From positions 1 through 64,000 of the forward strand of contig JAFEEG010000018.1 of NCBI GenBank assembly GCA_018241225.1: a DNA stretch of 64,000 nucleotides, in the 5' to 3' direction. The stretch's first letter is position 1. Every line of letters starts with the position of its first letter. Positions 43,623 to 53,126 of the stretch are shown piece by piece. The notes beneath the pieces are model-generated. The model saw nothing but the letters and a program-made list of their open reading frames with translations, did no database searches and had not been told where the DNA came from. The translations under genes and the position numbers were made by a program. Origin of the DNA: Pseudomonadota bacterium (lineage in GTDB: Bacteria; Pseudomonadota; Gammaproteobacteria; Burkholderiales; Burkholderiaceae_C).

Positions 43623-44435
43623 ATGCCCTCACTTTTCTCGATGCCCTCTCTTCGCAGGCGTGCAGCTATCGTCGGGATGGCGGCGCTGCTGGCCGCCTGC
43701 AGCGGGATCGGGCCACAGCGTCCATCTGGCGACATCCACGTGATGACCTCGGGCGGCTTCACCGCCGCGTACAACGAACTGCGCCCCGGCTTCGAGAAGG
43801 CGAGCGGCCGCTCGGTGAAGACTGCCTATGGCGCGTCGATGGGCAACGCCGAGGACTCCATTCCCAGTCGCCTCGCGCGTGGCGAGCCGGCCGACGTCGT
43901 GATCCTGGCGCGGCCGGCGCTCGACGCGCTGGTCGAGCAGGGCAAGGTGGTGCGCGGAAGCCAGGTCGATCTCGTGCGCTCCAGCATCGGCTTTGCGGTG
44001 AAGAAGGGGGCACCCAAGCCAGACATCAGCACCGTGGACGCGCTCAAGCGCACGCTGATCGCCGCGCCTTCCATCGCCTATTCGGCGAGTGCGAGCGGTA
44101 CCTACTACGAGACCGAACTGCTCAAGAACCTGGGCATCGAGGCGCAGGTCAAGCCAAAGAGCAAGCGCATCTTGAGCGAGCGCGTGGGCACCGTGGTCGC
44201 GCGCGGGGAGGCGGCACTCGGCCTACAGCAAGTGAGCGAGCTGCTGCCGATCGAGGGCATCGACTACGTCGGTCCGCTGCCGCGGGAGGTGCAGCGCGTG
44301 ACCGTGTTCTCGGCAGGCGTCGCCACCGGCTCCACGCAACCCGATGCCGCGCGGGCGCTGATCCGCTACCTGAACTCACCCGAGGCTGCACCCACGATCG
44401 CAAAGACGGGCCTGGAACCTCTTCCCGCCCGCTGA
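43623..44435 (+). CDS. ModA-like ABC substrate-binding lipoprotein
   Basis: A 270-residue periplasmic binding protein. The signal ends LLAACSG (lipobox). The mature protein (IHVMTSGGFTAAYNELRPGFEKASG, EDSIPSRLARGEPADVVILARPALDALVEQG, GEAALGLQQVSELLPIEGIDYVGPLP) matches the molybdate-type PBP2 family. No permease or ATPase gene is adjacent, so it may have become a sensor or orphan binding protein. Ligand uncertain. Confidence 0.85.
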   Translation: MPSLFSMPSLRRRAAIVGMAALLAACSGIGPQRPSGDIHVMTSGGFTAAYNELRPGFEKASGRSVKTAYGASMGNAEDSIPSRLARGEPADVVILARPALDALVEQGKVVRGSQVDLVRSSIGFAVKKGAPKPDISTVDALKRTLIAAPSIAYSASASGTYYETELLKNLGIEAQVKPKSKRILSERVGTVVARGEAALGLQQVSELLPIEGIDYVGPLPREVQRVTVFSAGVATGSTQPDAARALIRYLNSPEAAPTIAKTGLEPLPAR

Positions 44436-44582
44436 AGCCGCCACGGAACTGCGGCAACTGCGCTACTTCGTGAATGTCTGCGAGTTGCGAAAGCTAGAGT
44501 GGTTATGTGGTTTGCGCTTGTCGTTGGGGTGACGCCGGACTGCCTGTGAATGACGTCACGACCTGGCGGACCTGGCGGTGCT

Positions 44583-44879
44583 TCAGGACGCTTGGAATGT
44601 CCGCCCAGCACTGGGTAGTAGTCGGTTGCTCTCGCCCAGTTGAGGCCTGCTTGCGCCGCGACGCGAGCTCCGACCGATACCCATGGGGCTTCCCCCCCCC
44701 ACGAATTCCGCGAAATCACACGCGCGCCAATCAGCATTTTGGAAGCTGCGCCGCAGTTCCTTTGTGTCGTGGGTCGTAGTGAGTGCCAGCGCCAAGAGGA
44801 TGCGGGCCTTACCCGCGGTCTGGTCCTCCGCTGCGAAATAATTGTTCTTGTCGTCCTTGGTCTCGCTGTTCCGCAGCAA
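44583..44879 (-). CDS. Possible small protein downstream of HIRAN gene
   Basis: A frame starting at TTG just after the HIRAN gene stop, with AGGTGAAGG as a possible ribosome site. The first 60 residues (NSETKDDKNNYFAAEDQTAGKARILLALALTTTHDTKELRRSFQNADWRACDF) look protein-like; the rest is Arg/Ser/Gly-rich and less convincing, so the true gene may end earlier or be decayed. Confidence 0.35.
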   Translation of the reverse strand: MLRNSETKDDKNNYFAAEDQTAGKARILLALALTTTHDTKELRRSFQNADWRACDFAEFVGGGSPMGIGRSSRRGASRPQLGESNRLLPSAGRTFQAS

Positions 44880-44882
44880 CCT

Positions 44883-45749
44883 TCACCTGTGAGAGTCTTC
44901 TCGAGAGGCAGCTCCGCTGCGTTTGAATAGCAGGGTCACATTTCGCCCCTCAATTGCAAGAACTGTCACCTCTGGCTCCCTGTCTCCGAAAAGTTTCGCA
45001 TGAACCTTCTTCGGCACGGCCACGACCTTGTGGCCAAGACCAATACCTCTGGTGTTTCGCAGGTAGTAGTTGACCGTGTCCCAATGCTCGCTGGTCCAGG
45101 ACTTGACGCGCTGCCGCGTGTCCATGTCGTGTAGCGCAGCGTACGGCAACCACACTGTCACTTCGAAAAGTCCGGTGCCTCGGCCCTGCAGAGGCGGTGT
45201 TGAATTTCGTCTGACGACCTCGGAGTATTGGGGAAAGGAGAGCCGCGGAAGGGTTCCGGCAAGATCGATGTCGAGCTCGATTGAGTAGTCATACGCCTTG
45301 CCGTCGGCCACCAGACCGTTGACGATGGCTGCATCGCACGTGGTTTGCGGGAGGCTTGGCTGGCCCAGTCTAGCCAATGCAACTCTAAGTTCGACGGCCC
45401 TCTCTCGAGCTAGGTGGCCGACTCTAGAATTTCCGATGTACACCGCGACGGCGTTCTGGTCATAGGGATTCAAGTCCTCAGGGACCAGGCGCGCTGTGCA
45501 GAACGCCATTGCCGTCCTACCGGGCTTGTTTTGCGCAACACCGGCGATGACTTCTCGACTGTGGGCCTCACCTACAACCGGTACCTGGAATGCCCCAGAA
45601 GCGCGCCAATGGAGGAATCGCTCCGGAGCGGAATCGTCGGTCAGCGCTGGCTTTGCAACTCGACGATTCGGCTCGAACAGTTGCTTAATGGCTCCGTACA
45701 CGCATGCTCCTTTGTCACTGGCCAAGTAGTGCAACTCTATCGCCCTCAA
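44883..45749 (-). CDS. HIRAN-like domain protein
   Basis: A 288-residue protein. Residues about 60-125 (KPGRTAMAFCTARLVPEDLNPYDQNAVAVYIGNSRVGHLARERAVELR) match HIRAN-type domains, which bind DNA ends in repair proteins. The C-terminal half (FEVTVWLPYAALHDMDTRQRVKSWTSEHWDTVNYYLRNTRGIGLGHKVVAVPKKVH) is unassigned. Local GC is somewhat lower than in the neighbours, and the gene stands alone, suggesting acquisition. No helicase or nuclease domain is fused. Confidence 0.65.
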   Translation of the reverse strand: MRAIELHYLASDKGACVYGAIKQLFEPNRRVAKPALTDDSAPERFLHWRASGAFQVPVVGEAHSREVIAGVAQNKPGRTAMAFCTARLVPEDLNPYDQNAVAVYIGNSRVGHLARERAVELRVALARLGQPSLPQTTCDAAIVNGLVADGKAYDYSIELDIDLAGTLPRLSFPQYSEVVRRNSTPPLQGRGTGLFEVTVWLPYAALHDMDTRQRVKSWTSEHWDTVNYYLRNTRGIGLGHKVVAVPKKVHAKLFGDREPEVTVLAIEGRNVTLLFKRSGAASREDSHR

Positions 45750-45963
45750 TATAGGCGGCGCTCAGTGTCACAGCCCGTTACCATGGGTAGATTCGTATTA
45801 CCGTTGCTGTCCAACTATGGCTTGCCTGCGAACGGCCACAACCGGCCAGTCGGTGCGCTTCGGAATTCGCCACATACCCGCCGTCCGCAAAGCCCGACAC
45901 GTCAAGGCGCTCGATGCCGCGCACCCGCCAAGCGCTCGTAAGGCAGGGGGGTACGATGTACCG

Positions 45964-46752
45964 ATGGCGGAAAGCGAATCCGAAAGCCGGACGCTGCTCG
46001 AATCGGTGCTGACGCACTCGCGCTGGGTCCTCGCGACGCTACTCGTTGGCGTTCCGCTCGTTTGCTGGTTGTGGATCGCCGTGATGGCGGACGACATGTA
46101 CGGCACGATGAGCGGCGCGGCCGCCTGGATGATGACCAGCGACTGGGACGTGCCGCACCTGCTGCTGCTTTGGGCGATGTGGGCAGCAATGATGACGGCG
46201 ATGATGTTGCCCTCGGCTGCGCCGCTACTGCTGATGTACGCCGGGGCGCTGCGCGGGCGCGGCGAGCCGGGCGTCAGCCCGCGGCTCTTCGCGATGGCTG
46301 CAGGCTATGTGCTGGTCTGGGCCGGCTTCAGCATCGCCGCGACCGTGCTGCAGCGGGCGCTCGCGTCCGTGCTCGTGCTGACGCCGATGATGGAACCCGA
46401 CACGCCGGTTGCGGCGGCGGTCATCCTTGCTATTGCGGCGCTTTACCAGCTGACGCCGCTCAAGCGAGCCTGTCTGCGCGTCTGCCGCACGCCGTTTGCC
46501 TTCCTGCTGCAGTATTGGCGGCCAGGGATGGCCGGCGCGTTTCAGCTCGGCATCCGCCACGGCCTGTACTGCCTTGGCTGCTGCTGGGCGCTGATGCTGC
46601 TGCTGTTCGCCGCCGGTGTGATGAATCTCGCCGTCATCGTCGCGCTGACGCTGTGGGTGCTCGTCGAGAAGTTCGCGCCGTTCGGCTTGTGGACGGCAAG
46701 GGTCGGCGGCGTAGCGCTGCTCGCGCTCGCCGGCTGGATGCTATTGGCCTAG
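45964..46752 (+). CDS. DUF2182 domain integral membrane protein
   Basis: A 262-residue membrane protein with about six helices. The family blocks are WMMTSDWDVPHLLLLWAMWAAMMTAMMLPSAAPLLLMYA and YQLTPLKRACLRVCRTPFAFLL ... GIRHGLYCLGCCWALMLLLF. Conserved Met/Cys residues suggest metal or redox involvement, not demonstrated. It is convergent with and overlaps the DUF1326 gene by four bases. The two families commonly sit together. Confidence 0.9.
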   Translation: MAESESESRTLLESVLTHSRWVLATLLVGVPLVCWLWIAVMADDMYGTMSGAAAWMMTSDWDVPHLLLLWAMWAAMMTAMMLPSAAPLLLMYAGALRGRGEPGVSPRLFAMAAGYVLVWAGFSIAATVLQRALASVLVLTPMMEPDTPVAAAVILAIAALYQLTPLKRACLRVCRTPFAFLLQYWRPGMAGAFQLGIRHGLYCLGCCWALMLLLFAAGVMNLAVIVALTLWVLVEKFAPFGLWTARVGGVALLALAGWMLLA

Positions 46753-47369
46753 CCGGTCCACGAGAACGGCGCGTACTGGGCGTTATTGCGCCCGCTTGCG
46801 TCGCTCCAGCTGAGACCGAGCGCGGTTACCTGGCTGTTCGCCGCGCGAGCAAGGCTGAACGTGTCAGCCGCCGGATGGCCGGTGTTCGAAAGCTGCAGCG
46901 GTCCACGGGTGGGATCGAGCCCGAACGCCCCTTGGCCCTCGATGTGGATCTTGTCCTTCGCGTTGACCGACCACGAAACGCCGTCGCGCTTAAATTCGAT
47001 CGGCGCAGTCTCGACGCCGAGGAACTTGCTGACCAATCCTCCGACCGCAGCCATCGGTCCGCCCGCGCTCCCGCTCGCAATGCCGGTAATCGCCTCGCGC
47101 TGCTCGTGCGTGGCGCGCTCATCGACCACGAGCCCGACCGACCAGTTGCCCTTGGCCATCTCCTCAGGCGTGTGAGCAAGTACTACGAAGCCGAGGCCAT
47201 CGAGCGGCACGTCGCCGAAACGGCCGCGCTCGATCCGGAAGCCCATCGCGAACGTGCACCAACCCTTCGATGGCTTCGACATCATCTGCCCGGGGACACA
47301 GGGACATACGTAGTCGCAGCTGCAGTTCTCGTAGTATTGACCCTCGACCTGCCATTTGGACGCCGTCAT
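46749..47369 (-). CDS. DUF1326 domain protein
   Basis: A 206-residue soluble protein with the family opening WQVEGQYYENCSCDYVCPCVPGQM, a Cys cluster (C-x-C-x4-C-x-C) likely to bind metal. Then GDVPLDGLGFVVLAHTPEEMAKGNWSVGLVVDERAT. It pairs with the convergent DUF2182 gene; in other genomes these two families are often neighbours. Biochemical role unknown. Confidence 0.9.
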   Translation of the reverse strand: MTASKWQVEGQYYENCSCDYVCPCVPGQMMSKPSKGWCTFAMGFRIERGRFGDVPLDGLGFVVLAHTPEEMAKGNWSVGLVVDERATHEQREAITGIASGSAGGPMAAVGGLVSKFLGVETAPIEFKRDGVSWSVNAKDKIHIEGQGAFGLDPTRGPLQLSNTGHPAADTFSLARAANSQVTALGLSWSDASGRNNAQYAPFSWTG

Positions 47370-47525
47370 TTGTGCACCTCCGTCGCTTGACTAGAGGCCG
47401 CCGATTTTAGGCGTCCGGCGCTCAATTCGCCACCAGGGAGGGGGCGCAGCGTCGTGCCTCGCCGCGGTCGCCCGGGCAGGCGGCGGGGAGGCCGAATTCG
47501 CCACCGGGCCGCGGCCAGGACATCG

Positions 47526-48284
47526 TGCGGGATCGAAAATCACTTTAATGAAGGTCGGCAGTCCTATTTTCTGAAGCTGAAAATAGAGCACGACGAAAAG
47601 GTCGCAAGCCAGCTTTCCTTTTTGCAGCATCTGAAAACATACGGTCGCCAGCCAACGACAATCGATCCCAAGGGTTTAGTGCAAAAAATGCTAGATCGCA
47701 TGGTGTACGGTCATCGTGACTGCTTGGCAGTTTTGGACGCAATACAAGGCCGCCATGATGCTATTGACGGGGAGGAGTTGATATTTCAGAAAAGAGCAAA
47801 CAGAGCTCACAAGAAAATCATTGGATGTGGACGCCTATTCGTGCTTTGCTTATTCAAGCTTGTTGCGAGAAGATCAAAAAGTCTCTCCGAGCACGAAGAT
47901 CAGCACCCAGGATCCGCTACGGCGGGCAAGCTTCTGCTGCGCTCAAGCCTAGACATCCCCCCTGAAGCTCAGCGGCGAGTTGATACGACGGAATCGGAGA
48001 TTCGTGACTTTGAAGTGAGACTTCACGAGGCGGAGTGGTTGCTTTATGGCTTCGAGCAACGCGTGGAAGGCCTCCGGGATGTGAGAGGCATACTGCGCGC
48101 CCTCGAGGAAATGAATTCGCTTGTCGTGATCGCTCGGCCAGATTCCGGAAAGTTCACCTACGAGTATTGGTCTCGAACTCCGAAGGAGCCACCTCCTTGG
48201 AGTAGTTCCGTGAGGGAATCCAGACATGCGAAACGAGTCCAAGCTGCCGCGGAAGCTCTAGCGGAGGACCTCCGCAAGATCTGA
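47526..48284 (+). CDS. Hypothetical protein, low-GC, 5' end probably truncated
   Basis: From about 47526 the composition changes sharply to lower GC and the frame becomes protein-like: RQSYFLKLKIEHDEKVASQLSFLQHLKTYGRQP ... VDTTESEIRDFEVRLHEAEWLLYGFEQRVEGLRDVRGILRALEEMNSLVVIARPDSGKFTYEYWSRTPKE. The upstream in-frame codons (47454-47525) are Arg/Gly-rich and alien, so the original N-terminus has probably been lost at an insertion junction. No domain recognised. Transposon-end-like repeats follow directly. Confidence 0.5.
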   Translation, partial: CGIENHFNEGRQSYFLKLKIEHDEKVASQLSFLQHLKTYGRQPTTIDPKGLVQKMLDRMVYGHRDCLAVLDAIQGRHDAIDGEELIFQKRANRAHKKIIGCGRLFVLCLFKLVARRSKSLSEHEDQHPGSATAGKLLLRSSLDIPPEAQRRVDTTESEIRDFEVRLHEAEWLLYGFEQRVEGLRDVRGILRALEEMNSLVVIARPDSGKFTYEYWSRTPKEPPPWSSSVRESRHAKRVQAAAEALAEDLRKI

Positions 48285-48315
48285 GTACGTGGAAGGTCGT
48301 ACAAGGAAACGGATC

Positions 48316-48660
48316 TGTGAACGGTATTTTGGGATTTCGGCGATGCGGATATGTGCGACCGCAACTGTGAACGAATTACTGGCTGGCGGCATGTGAACAA
48401 AATTTTGTCACGCGGAACCAGACTTCTCGGTAAATCAACGACTTACGCTGTCGCTCTTGTGAACGAAATTTTGTCGCCACGAGGGTGTCGGCCCAAACTC
48501 GGCCGACAGACTCGCGGCCAAGATACCTCCCTGACAAAACCAACATATGTCGTTGACAAACCAAAAGAGTCCATTGACTAGCCGCGACTTCCGCAATGCC
48601 ATGCGCTTTCGCGGCTGACCAACATAGTTCGTTGACGAGTCGTTTTCGCGGTTGATCAAG
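48316..48660. mobile_element. Transposon-end-like repeat array
   Basis: Four direct copies of a TGTGAACGAAATTTTGTC-like box lie at 48316, 48366, 48392 and 48458, with irregular spacing. Two copies of a CTGACnAACATA box linked to CGTTGAC follow (48531-48556, 48615-48636). Such multiple transposase-binding sites are typical of large transposon ends of the TnsB/TniA or IS21 type. No transposase is near. The boxes resemble the ATTCACA/GTTCACA repeats at 1607-1744 in inverted orientation. Confidence 0.5.
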
Positions 48661-48806
48661 TCGGCCTAGTCACGCCAGGTCGAGAGTCTCTGCTCTCCCC
48701 AATACGGATCGGAAATCAGCGCACGGGTAAGCCTAGTTCAAGCCGGCGCATCAAACGCAAAGATCTGCTCGGGCGCAAGCGCCGCATCGAACCTTTGGTG
48801 ACTTGA

Positions 48807-49061
48807 ATGGCGGCCGGTGGCACTCAGCCGAGACGCCAGGCGGGAGGCCATTCTGCTTTGAACGTGTATCGAATCTCCGGCAACGCGTATCGCAAGACGG
48901 GTGCGGATGCACCCACGCCAACCGCGTCCAGCCCGGCCCCCAACGCTTCGACGAGATCAACAACACAAAAGCTTCAGGAGCTTAGAGACCTCAAAGATAA
49001 GAATCTGATTTCGGCGGACGAGTACGAAAGAATGCGAAAGCAAATCCTCTCCTCTTACTGA
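48807..49061 (+). CDS. SHOCT domain protein
   Basis: An 84-residue protein whose last 30 residues (QKLQELRDLKDKNLISADEYERMRKQIL) are a SHOCT domain, a short C-terminal oligomerisation or anchoring helix pair. The first half is low-complexity and poorly conserved, and may be the remains of a longer N-terminal domain lost at the nearby transposon end. Confidence 0.7.
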   Translation: MAAGGTQPRRQAGGHSALNVYRISGNAYRKTGADAPTPTASSPAPNASTRSTTQKLQELRDLKDKNLISADEYERMRKQILSSY

Positions 49062-49389
49062 ACAGTCATGAAGTCAGGCCCGGCAGTAAATCCAACTGCC
49101 GCGCGAAGGAAGAATCGGGACCGGGCTCGGGCATTGGCCTGCGTGCGAGGGCAGCCAGAGGTGCACGCAGGTCGGGGCACATAGGGCTGCATGTTCGCCA
49201 TCATTGCGCGCACCCTTGCAGCACCTCTGCCTGTTGATGCAGGACGCATGCGGTCAATTCGTGCAGCACGGCCTCGCGCGTGGTCTTTTGGCGATTTCAC
49301 GGAGCAGCCAAGGCTGGTACGCGCCCTGAGGCCCGAAGGCGCCACCGTGAAATAGTGCACGGAGTACTTTGCTCAACTACTAGCGTGTA
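49062..49389. other. Intergenic, no supported gene
   Basis: About 330 bases between the SHOCT gene and the next promoter region. Short minus-strand frames lack ribosome sites and family character. Confidence 0.45.
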
Positions 49390-49404
49390 CGACCCAAAAG
49401 GTCG
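49390..49404. promoter_or_regulatory. Small dyad before HTH-like gene
   Basis: CGACC and GGTCG flank CAAAA, followed by GTAAAAT that could serve as a -10 box. It lies upstream of a putative regulator gene and might be an autoregulatory site. Confidence 0.3.
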
Positions 49405-49529
49405 GTAAAATCCATGCCGTGGTGCAGCGATTACGCAGCACCCTCAACCCTTCAAGGACGTACACCCATGAACAAGAAATCCCCGGCGACCAGGCCCAAG
49501 TGACGGCCTCTCGCGACGACAAGGGGACC

Positions 49530-49871
49530 ATGCCAGGCGGCATGCGCATCACACCCCCAGTCACTGACTACTACGCGCCAACGCCGCAGGACCTCCAAGT
49601 GCTCAAGGAGCATTTTGGTCTCACGGCCTACGAAATGGCGCGCCTGTTTGCCGTGCAACCCGAGCAATGGCGCAAGCACACGGGTGGTCAGTCACCGCGC
49701 GAGATCAGCGTGACCAGAGCGTTCTTCATGGCGGCATTCCAGGTGCTCAGCGATGAAGAGATAGAGCGCGTGGTGGCATACATGGCGAGCTTTGGCGCTC
49801 GCTGGAACATGGACGCCGAGCCGCCGCCGCGCCCCGAACCGCGTTACCGCCAGCGCAACGAAGCCTCTTGA
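49530..49871 (+). CDS. Putative DNA-binding protein
   Basis: A 113-residue protein read from the ATG with GGGG upstream. The centre (QDLQVLKEHFGLTAYEMARLFAVQPEQWRKHTGGQSPREISVTRAFFMAAF) resembles a helix-turn-helix of Xre type. Upstream, a well-placed ATG at 49468 (AAGGACG site) opens an 11-codon peptide, MNKKSPATRPK, that ends in TGA in another frame: either a leader peptide or the true start of a frameshifted gene. Confidence 0.6.
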   Translation: MPGGMRITPPVTDYYAPTPQDLQVLKEHFGLTAYEMARLFAVQPEQWRKHTGGQSPREISVTRAFFMAAFQVLSDEEIERVVAYMASFGARWNMDAEPPPRPEPRYRQRNEAS

Positions 49872-50036
49872 GGCTGAGCCCTGCGGAGGGGCACCGCGAC
49901 AGACACCGACGTATGCACTGCAGGTGAGTGCATGCGTGGGCGACGTTGCCCAGCTGAACAATGCGCCAGACCTGTCCCCGTCACGCCTTCGACGGTTGGC
50001 AGGGCTCTTTGTTCATTCAAAGAGAGGAACGAAAGA

Positions 50037-50159
50037 ATGAACACTGTCTCAAGACCCGATCCTGGCAAGGACAAGGACTTCGAGATCAGTGGTATTCGCG
50101 TGGAAGTTGAAAGCGCCGACGCGACAAAGCTGACCTACCGACTCACTCGCGGCCGCTAG
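50037..50159 (+). CDS. Small hypothetical protein (40 residues)
   Basis: An ATG with AGAGAGGAA upstream opens MNTVSRPDPGKDKDFEISGIRVEVESADATKLTYRLTRGR. The alternating hydrophobic pattern and clean stop suggest a genuine small beta-rich protein rather than a shadow frame. No family recognised. Confidence 0.5.
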   Translation: MNTVSRPDPGKDKDFEISGIRVEVESADATKLTYRLTRGR

Positions 50160-50285
50160 AGCGCACGGCGCTTGCAGTCCAGATAGGCGTTCGCAGGAAT
50201 GCCTCGGTGAATCGCGCGAGTTGCATCGCATGCCTGTGCACATGGCATGCGGGGCGATCTTGCCCGGAGCCTTTGGAGAACTTTC

Positions 50286-50560
50286 GTGAAGAGGAATATT
50301 GTTTTGGCCGCTGCCCTGGTAGCGGGATGCTTTGCCGCCCAGGCACAGCAGCAAGCCCCCGATGCGACCACCCAGTCGCAGCAGTCCCCCGCGCCGATGT
50401 GGGGCAGCCCGCAGCAGCCTTGCGACAAGGCCACCGACACTGCCCGTCCCGATGCGCCTTGCATCGTGTCCGGTGCATCGCCGACCAAGGAATCTGAAGG
50501 TTCTCCGTCGCCAGCGACCCAGTTGCGCCAGCCCAGCGCCAACGCCAAGACGGGAGGTGG

Positions 50561-50567
<7 letters not shown>
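50286..50567 (+). CDS. Small exported protein
   Basis: A 93-residue protein starting at GTG behind GGAG (KRNIVLAAALVAGCFAAQAQ signal peptide). The mature part is Gln/Pro/Ser-rich, with two Cys (PCDKATDTARPDAPCIVSG) that could form a disulfide. Its stop overlaps the next lipoprotein gene, so the two are translationally coupled. Confidence 0.7.
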
Positions 50568-51427
<860 letters not shown>

Positions 51428-51502
51428 TCGCTGCCTTCCAGGCGCAGTGACCTGCAGGTTACTGCGCTCGGTCTCCTAAATACATTCCCAAAGGATTCGA
51501 AC

Positions 51503-51598
51503 ATGAAAAGGCTTCTTGCCCTGATGGCACTCGTTGCGCTTGTGGGATGCGCAACCAAAGAGGGCGTAGTGAAGGCGGCCTCGTGGCCGAGCCGCTGA
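51503..51598 (+). pseudogene. Small lipoprotein gene interrupted by duplicated cassette
   Basis: Encodes MKRLLALMALVALVGCATKEG, a typical signal and lipobox (entericidin-like or small lipoprotein). The frame runs into sequence homologous to the integrase gene at about 51571 and stops at 51598. Thus the 3' end of the original gene was replaced when the cassette arrived. Only 31 codons remain. Confidence 0.6.
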
Positions 51599-51834
51599 GC
51601 ACCGCGGCCGTGCGCGAGATCGTGAAGAGCCGCTGCGCGCTGGCGGGGGTGGATGGTGACTATTCGGCGCACTCGCTGCGCTCGGGCTTCGTCACCGAGG
51701 CGGGTAAAAGAAACATGCGGCTGGGAGACACCCTGGCGCTGACGGGGCATCGGAGTGTGCCGACGGTGTTGGGATATTTTCGGGCCGAAGGCGCCCTCAG
51801 CTCGCCGGTGGCGCGGCTGATGGACGACGAGTAG
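51571..51834 (+). pseudogene. Tyrosine recombinase, C-terminal fragment
   Basis: About 88 residues (GGLVAEPLSTAAVREIVKSRCALAGVDGDYSAHSLRSGFVTEAGKRNMRLGDTLALTGHRSVPTVLGYFRAEG) match the end of the integrase at 25463-26568, including HSLRSG, TGHRS and the catalytic Tyr. The core-binding domain and the first catalytic Arg are missing, so it cannot act alone. Confidence 0.88.
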
Positions 51835-52075
51835 GCGGGCCTTGTTTCGCAGGATGCGCGGGTCCGACGCGCCTGACCCGTCGCCCTTACCCGTCGCCCT
51901 TCCCTCCTTGCGTCTGGCCGGCTGCCTTGCAAAGCAAGCCCCAGTGAACCGCGCGGCGCTTGCGCTGCACTACTTGCCAAGCAGGATCTTGGTCCCGCCA
52001 GCCAGCAACGGTTGGCGTCGGCAACCCGTTGCAATCCCAATGCCATCACGCGGTGCCTTGGCATCATCAAGGCCC

Positions 52076-52336
52076 ATGTCTTCCGACAACGCCTTCGCCA
52101 CCCCCGACATGTTGACGCCGGCGCTGAGCGCCGCAGCCCAGCGCGCGGGCCAGGCGCTGGCCAAGCTCGGTGAGGCCGAGCTGCTCGCAGTCCTGGGCAT
52201 CGAGCTGCAGCGCCGCGGCCTGCAGGAATTGGGCGCGCTGCCCAAGCCGCGCGTGCGGCCCCGCAAGCGCGCGAAGGTCGAGCGCGAGCAGCTTCTGCTC
52301 CTCCTGCCCGTGCACGACGACATGGCAGACCGCTGA
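52076..52336 (+). CDS. Hypothetical 86-residue protein (cassette gene 1, copy 2)
   Basis: Paralogue of 26800-27075: MSSDNAFATPDMLTPALSAAAQRAGQALAKLGEAELL... ending DDMADR. It has a single DMLTP unit where copy 1 has two. Upstream of both starts, ATGCC and GGCAT form a conserved dyad about 35 bases before the ATG, possibly a shared control site. Confidence 0.72.
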   Translation: MSSDNAFATPDMLTPALSAAAQRAGQALAKLGEAELLAVLGIELQRRGLQELGALPKPRVRPRKRAKVEREQLLLLLPVHDDMADR

Positions 52337-52408
52337 GACGAGCGGCGCGCGCCGACGGCCCACGACGCGTCAGGCCGCCCCAGCCGACGTTGAGGTGGCT
52401 CGGGCTTC

Positions 52409-52786
52409 ATGTTTTGCGCTGTCTATCGCCTGCGCGCTCAAGGGCACAAGCTGGAGCGCGAAGTCGTGCAGCGCCACCCGTCCCACGGGGACCTGGTCTT
52501 CCGGGAGCGACTTCACGATCCGCGGCCGGGCCGTAGCGTCATGATGGCCATGCTGCTGGCCGCCGACGGTGAAAGCTATGTGATTCCCGTGCTCGACCGC
52601 GCCCGAGTCACGCAGATCCGCGGCAAGGGCGTGCTCATCACAGGAACCGAAGTTCAGCCGCGCGGGCGCAGCATGAAAAACATCCAGGCCGACCGCTACC
52701 GCCAGACCTGGTGGTGCGTGCCCCAGCCCGTGGCGGCTCGACGCGCCTCCGGCACCGAGCATGTCGGCCGCGACGAACAACCCTAG
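52409..52786 (+). CDS. Hypothetical 125-residue protein (cassette gene 2, copy 2)
   Basis: Paralogue of 27186-27563 with the same start (MFCAVYRLRAQGHKLEREVVQR) and core (GESYVIPVLDRARVTQIRGKGVLITGTEVQ). The LexA box of copy 1 is replaced by unrelated GC-rich sequence, so this copy has probably lost SOS control. Function unknown. Confidence 0.78.
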   Translation: MFCAVYRLRAQGHKLEREVVQRHPSHGDLVFRERLHDPRPGRSVMMAMLLAADGESYVIPVLDRARVTQIRGKGVLITGTEVQPRGRSMKNIQADRYRQTWWCVPQPVAARRASGTEHVGRDEQP

Positions 52787-52833
52787 CGGGCTATGGCATC
52801 CTTCGCGCACGAAAAAACATCGAGGAGTCAGGC

Positions 52834-53043
52834 ATGGCCAACTACAAGTTCGTCAACACGCTCAGCTTTGGACAGATCCTGGGGCAGGGTCTCATCTGGC
52901 TGGTGCTGATCCTGCTCACGTTCGGCCTGGCCACGCCATTCTTTGCCTACTACTTCATCAAGCTGCTCATCAACACCACGGAGATGCATGAGATCGCGCC
53001 ACCCCCGAAGTTGCGCTCAAGCTACCGCGAGCCCTCGTTGTGA
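52834..53043 (+). CDS. Small integral membrane protein (cassette gene 3, copy 2)
   Basis: A 69-residue paralogue of 27608-27817; the membrane stretch ILGQGLIWLVLILLTFGLATPFFAYYFIKLL is conserved, with changes mostly conservative. A GAGGAG site precedes the start. Strong conservation in an otherwise diverging cassette suggests selection on this gene. Confidence 0.8.
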   Translation: MANYKFVNTLSFGQILGQGLIWLVLILLTFGLATPFFAYYFIKLLINTTEMHEIAPPPKLRSSYREPSL

Positions 53044-53126
53044 CCGCGAACGCCTGCTTCGCGTGCACCCGGGCGGCACAGCCCCCAACGGCTGGCTTTG
53101 GCGGCTGACCTGCACTGCTGACCTCC

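Noticed and set aside
1607..48660. A single 47-kb transposon bounded by the inverted TTCACA-type repeats
   Set aside because: The repeat arrays are only loosely alike, no shared terminal sequence or target duplication is visible, and the intervening DNA contains ordinary chromosomal catabolic and stress operons.
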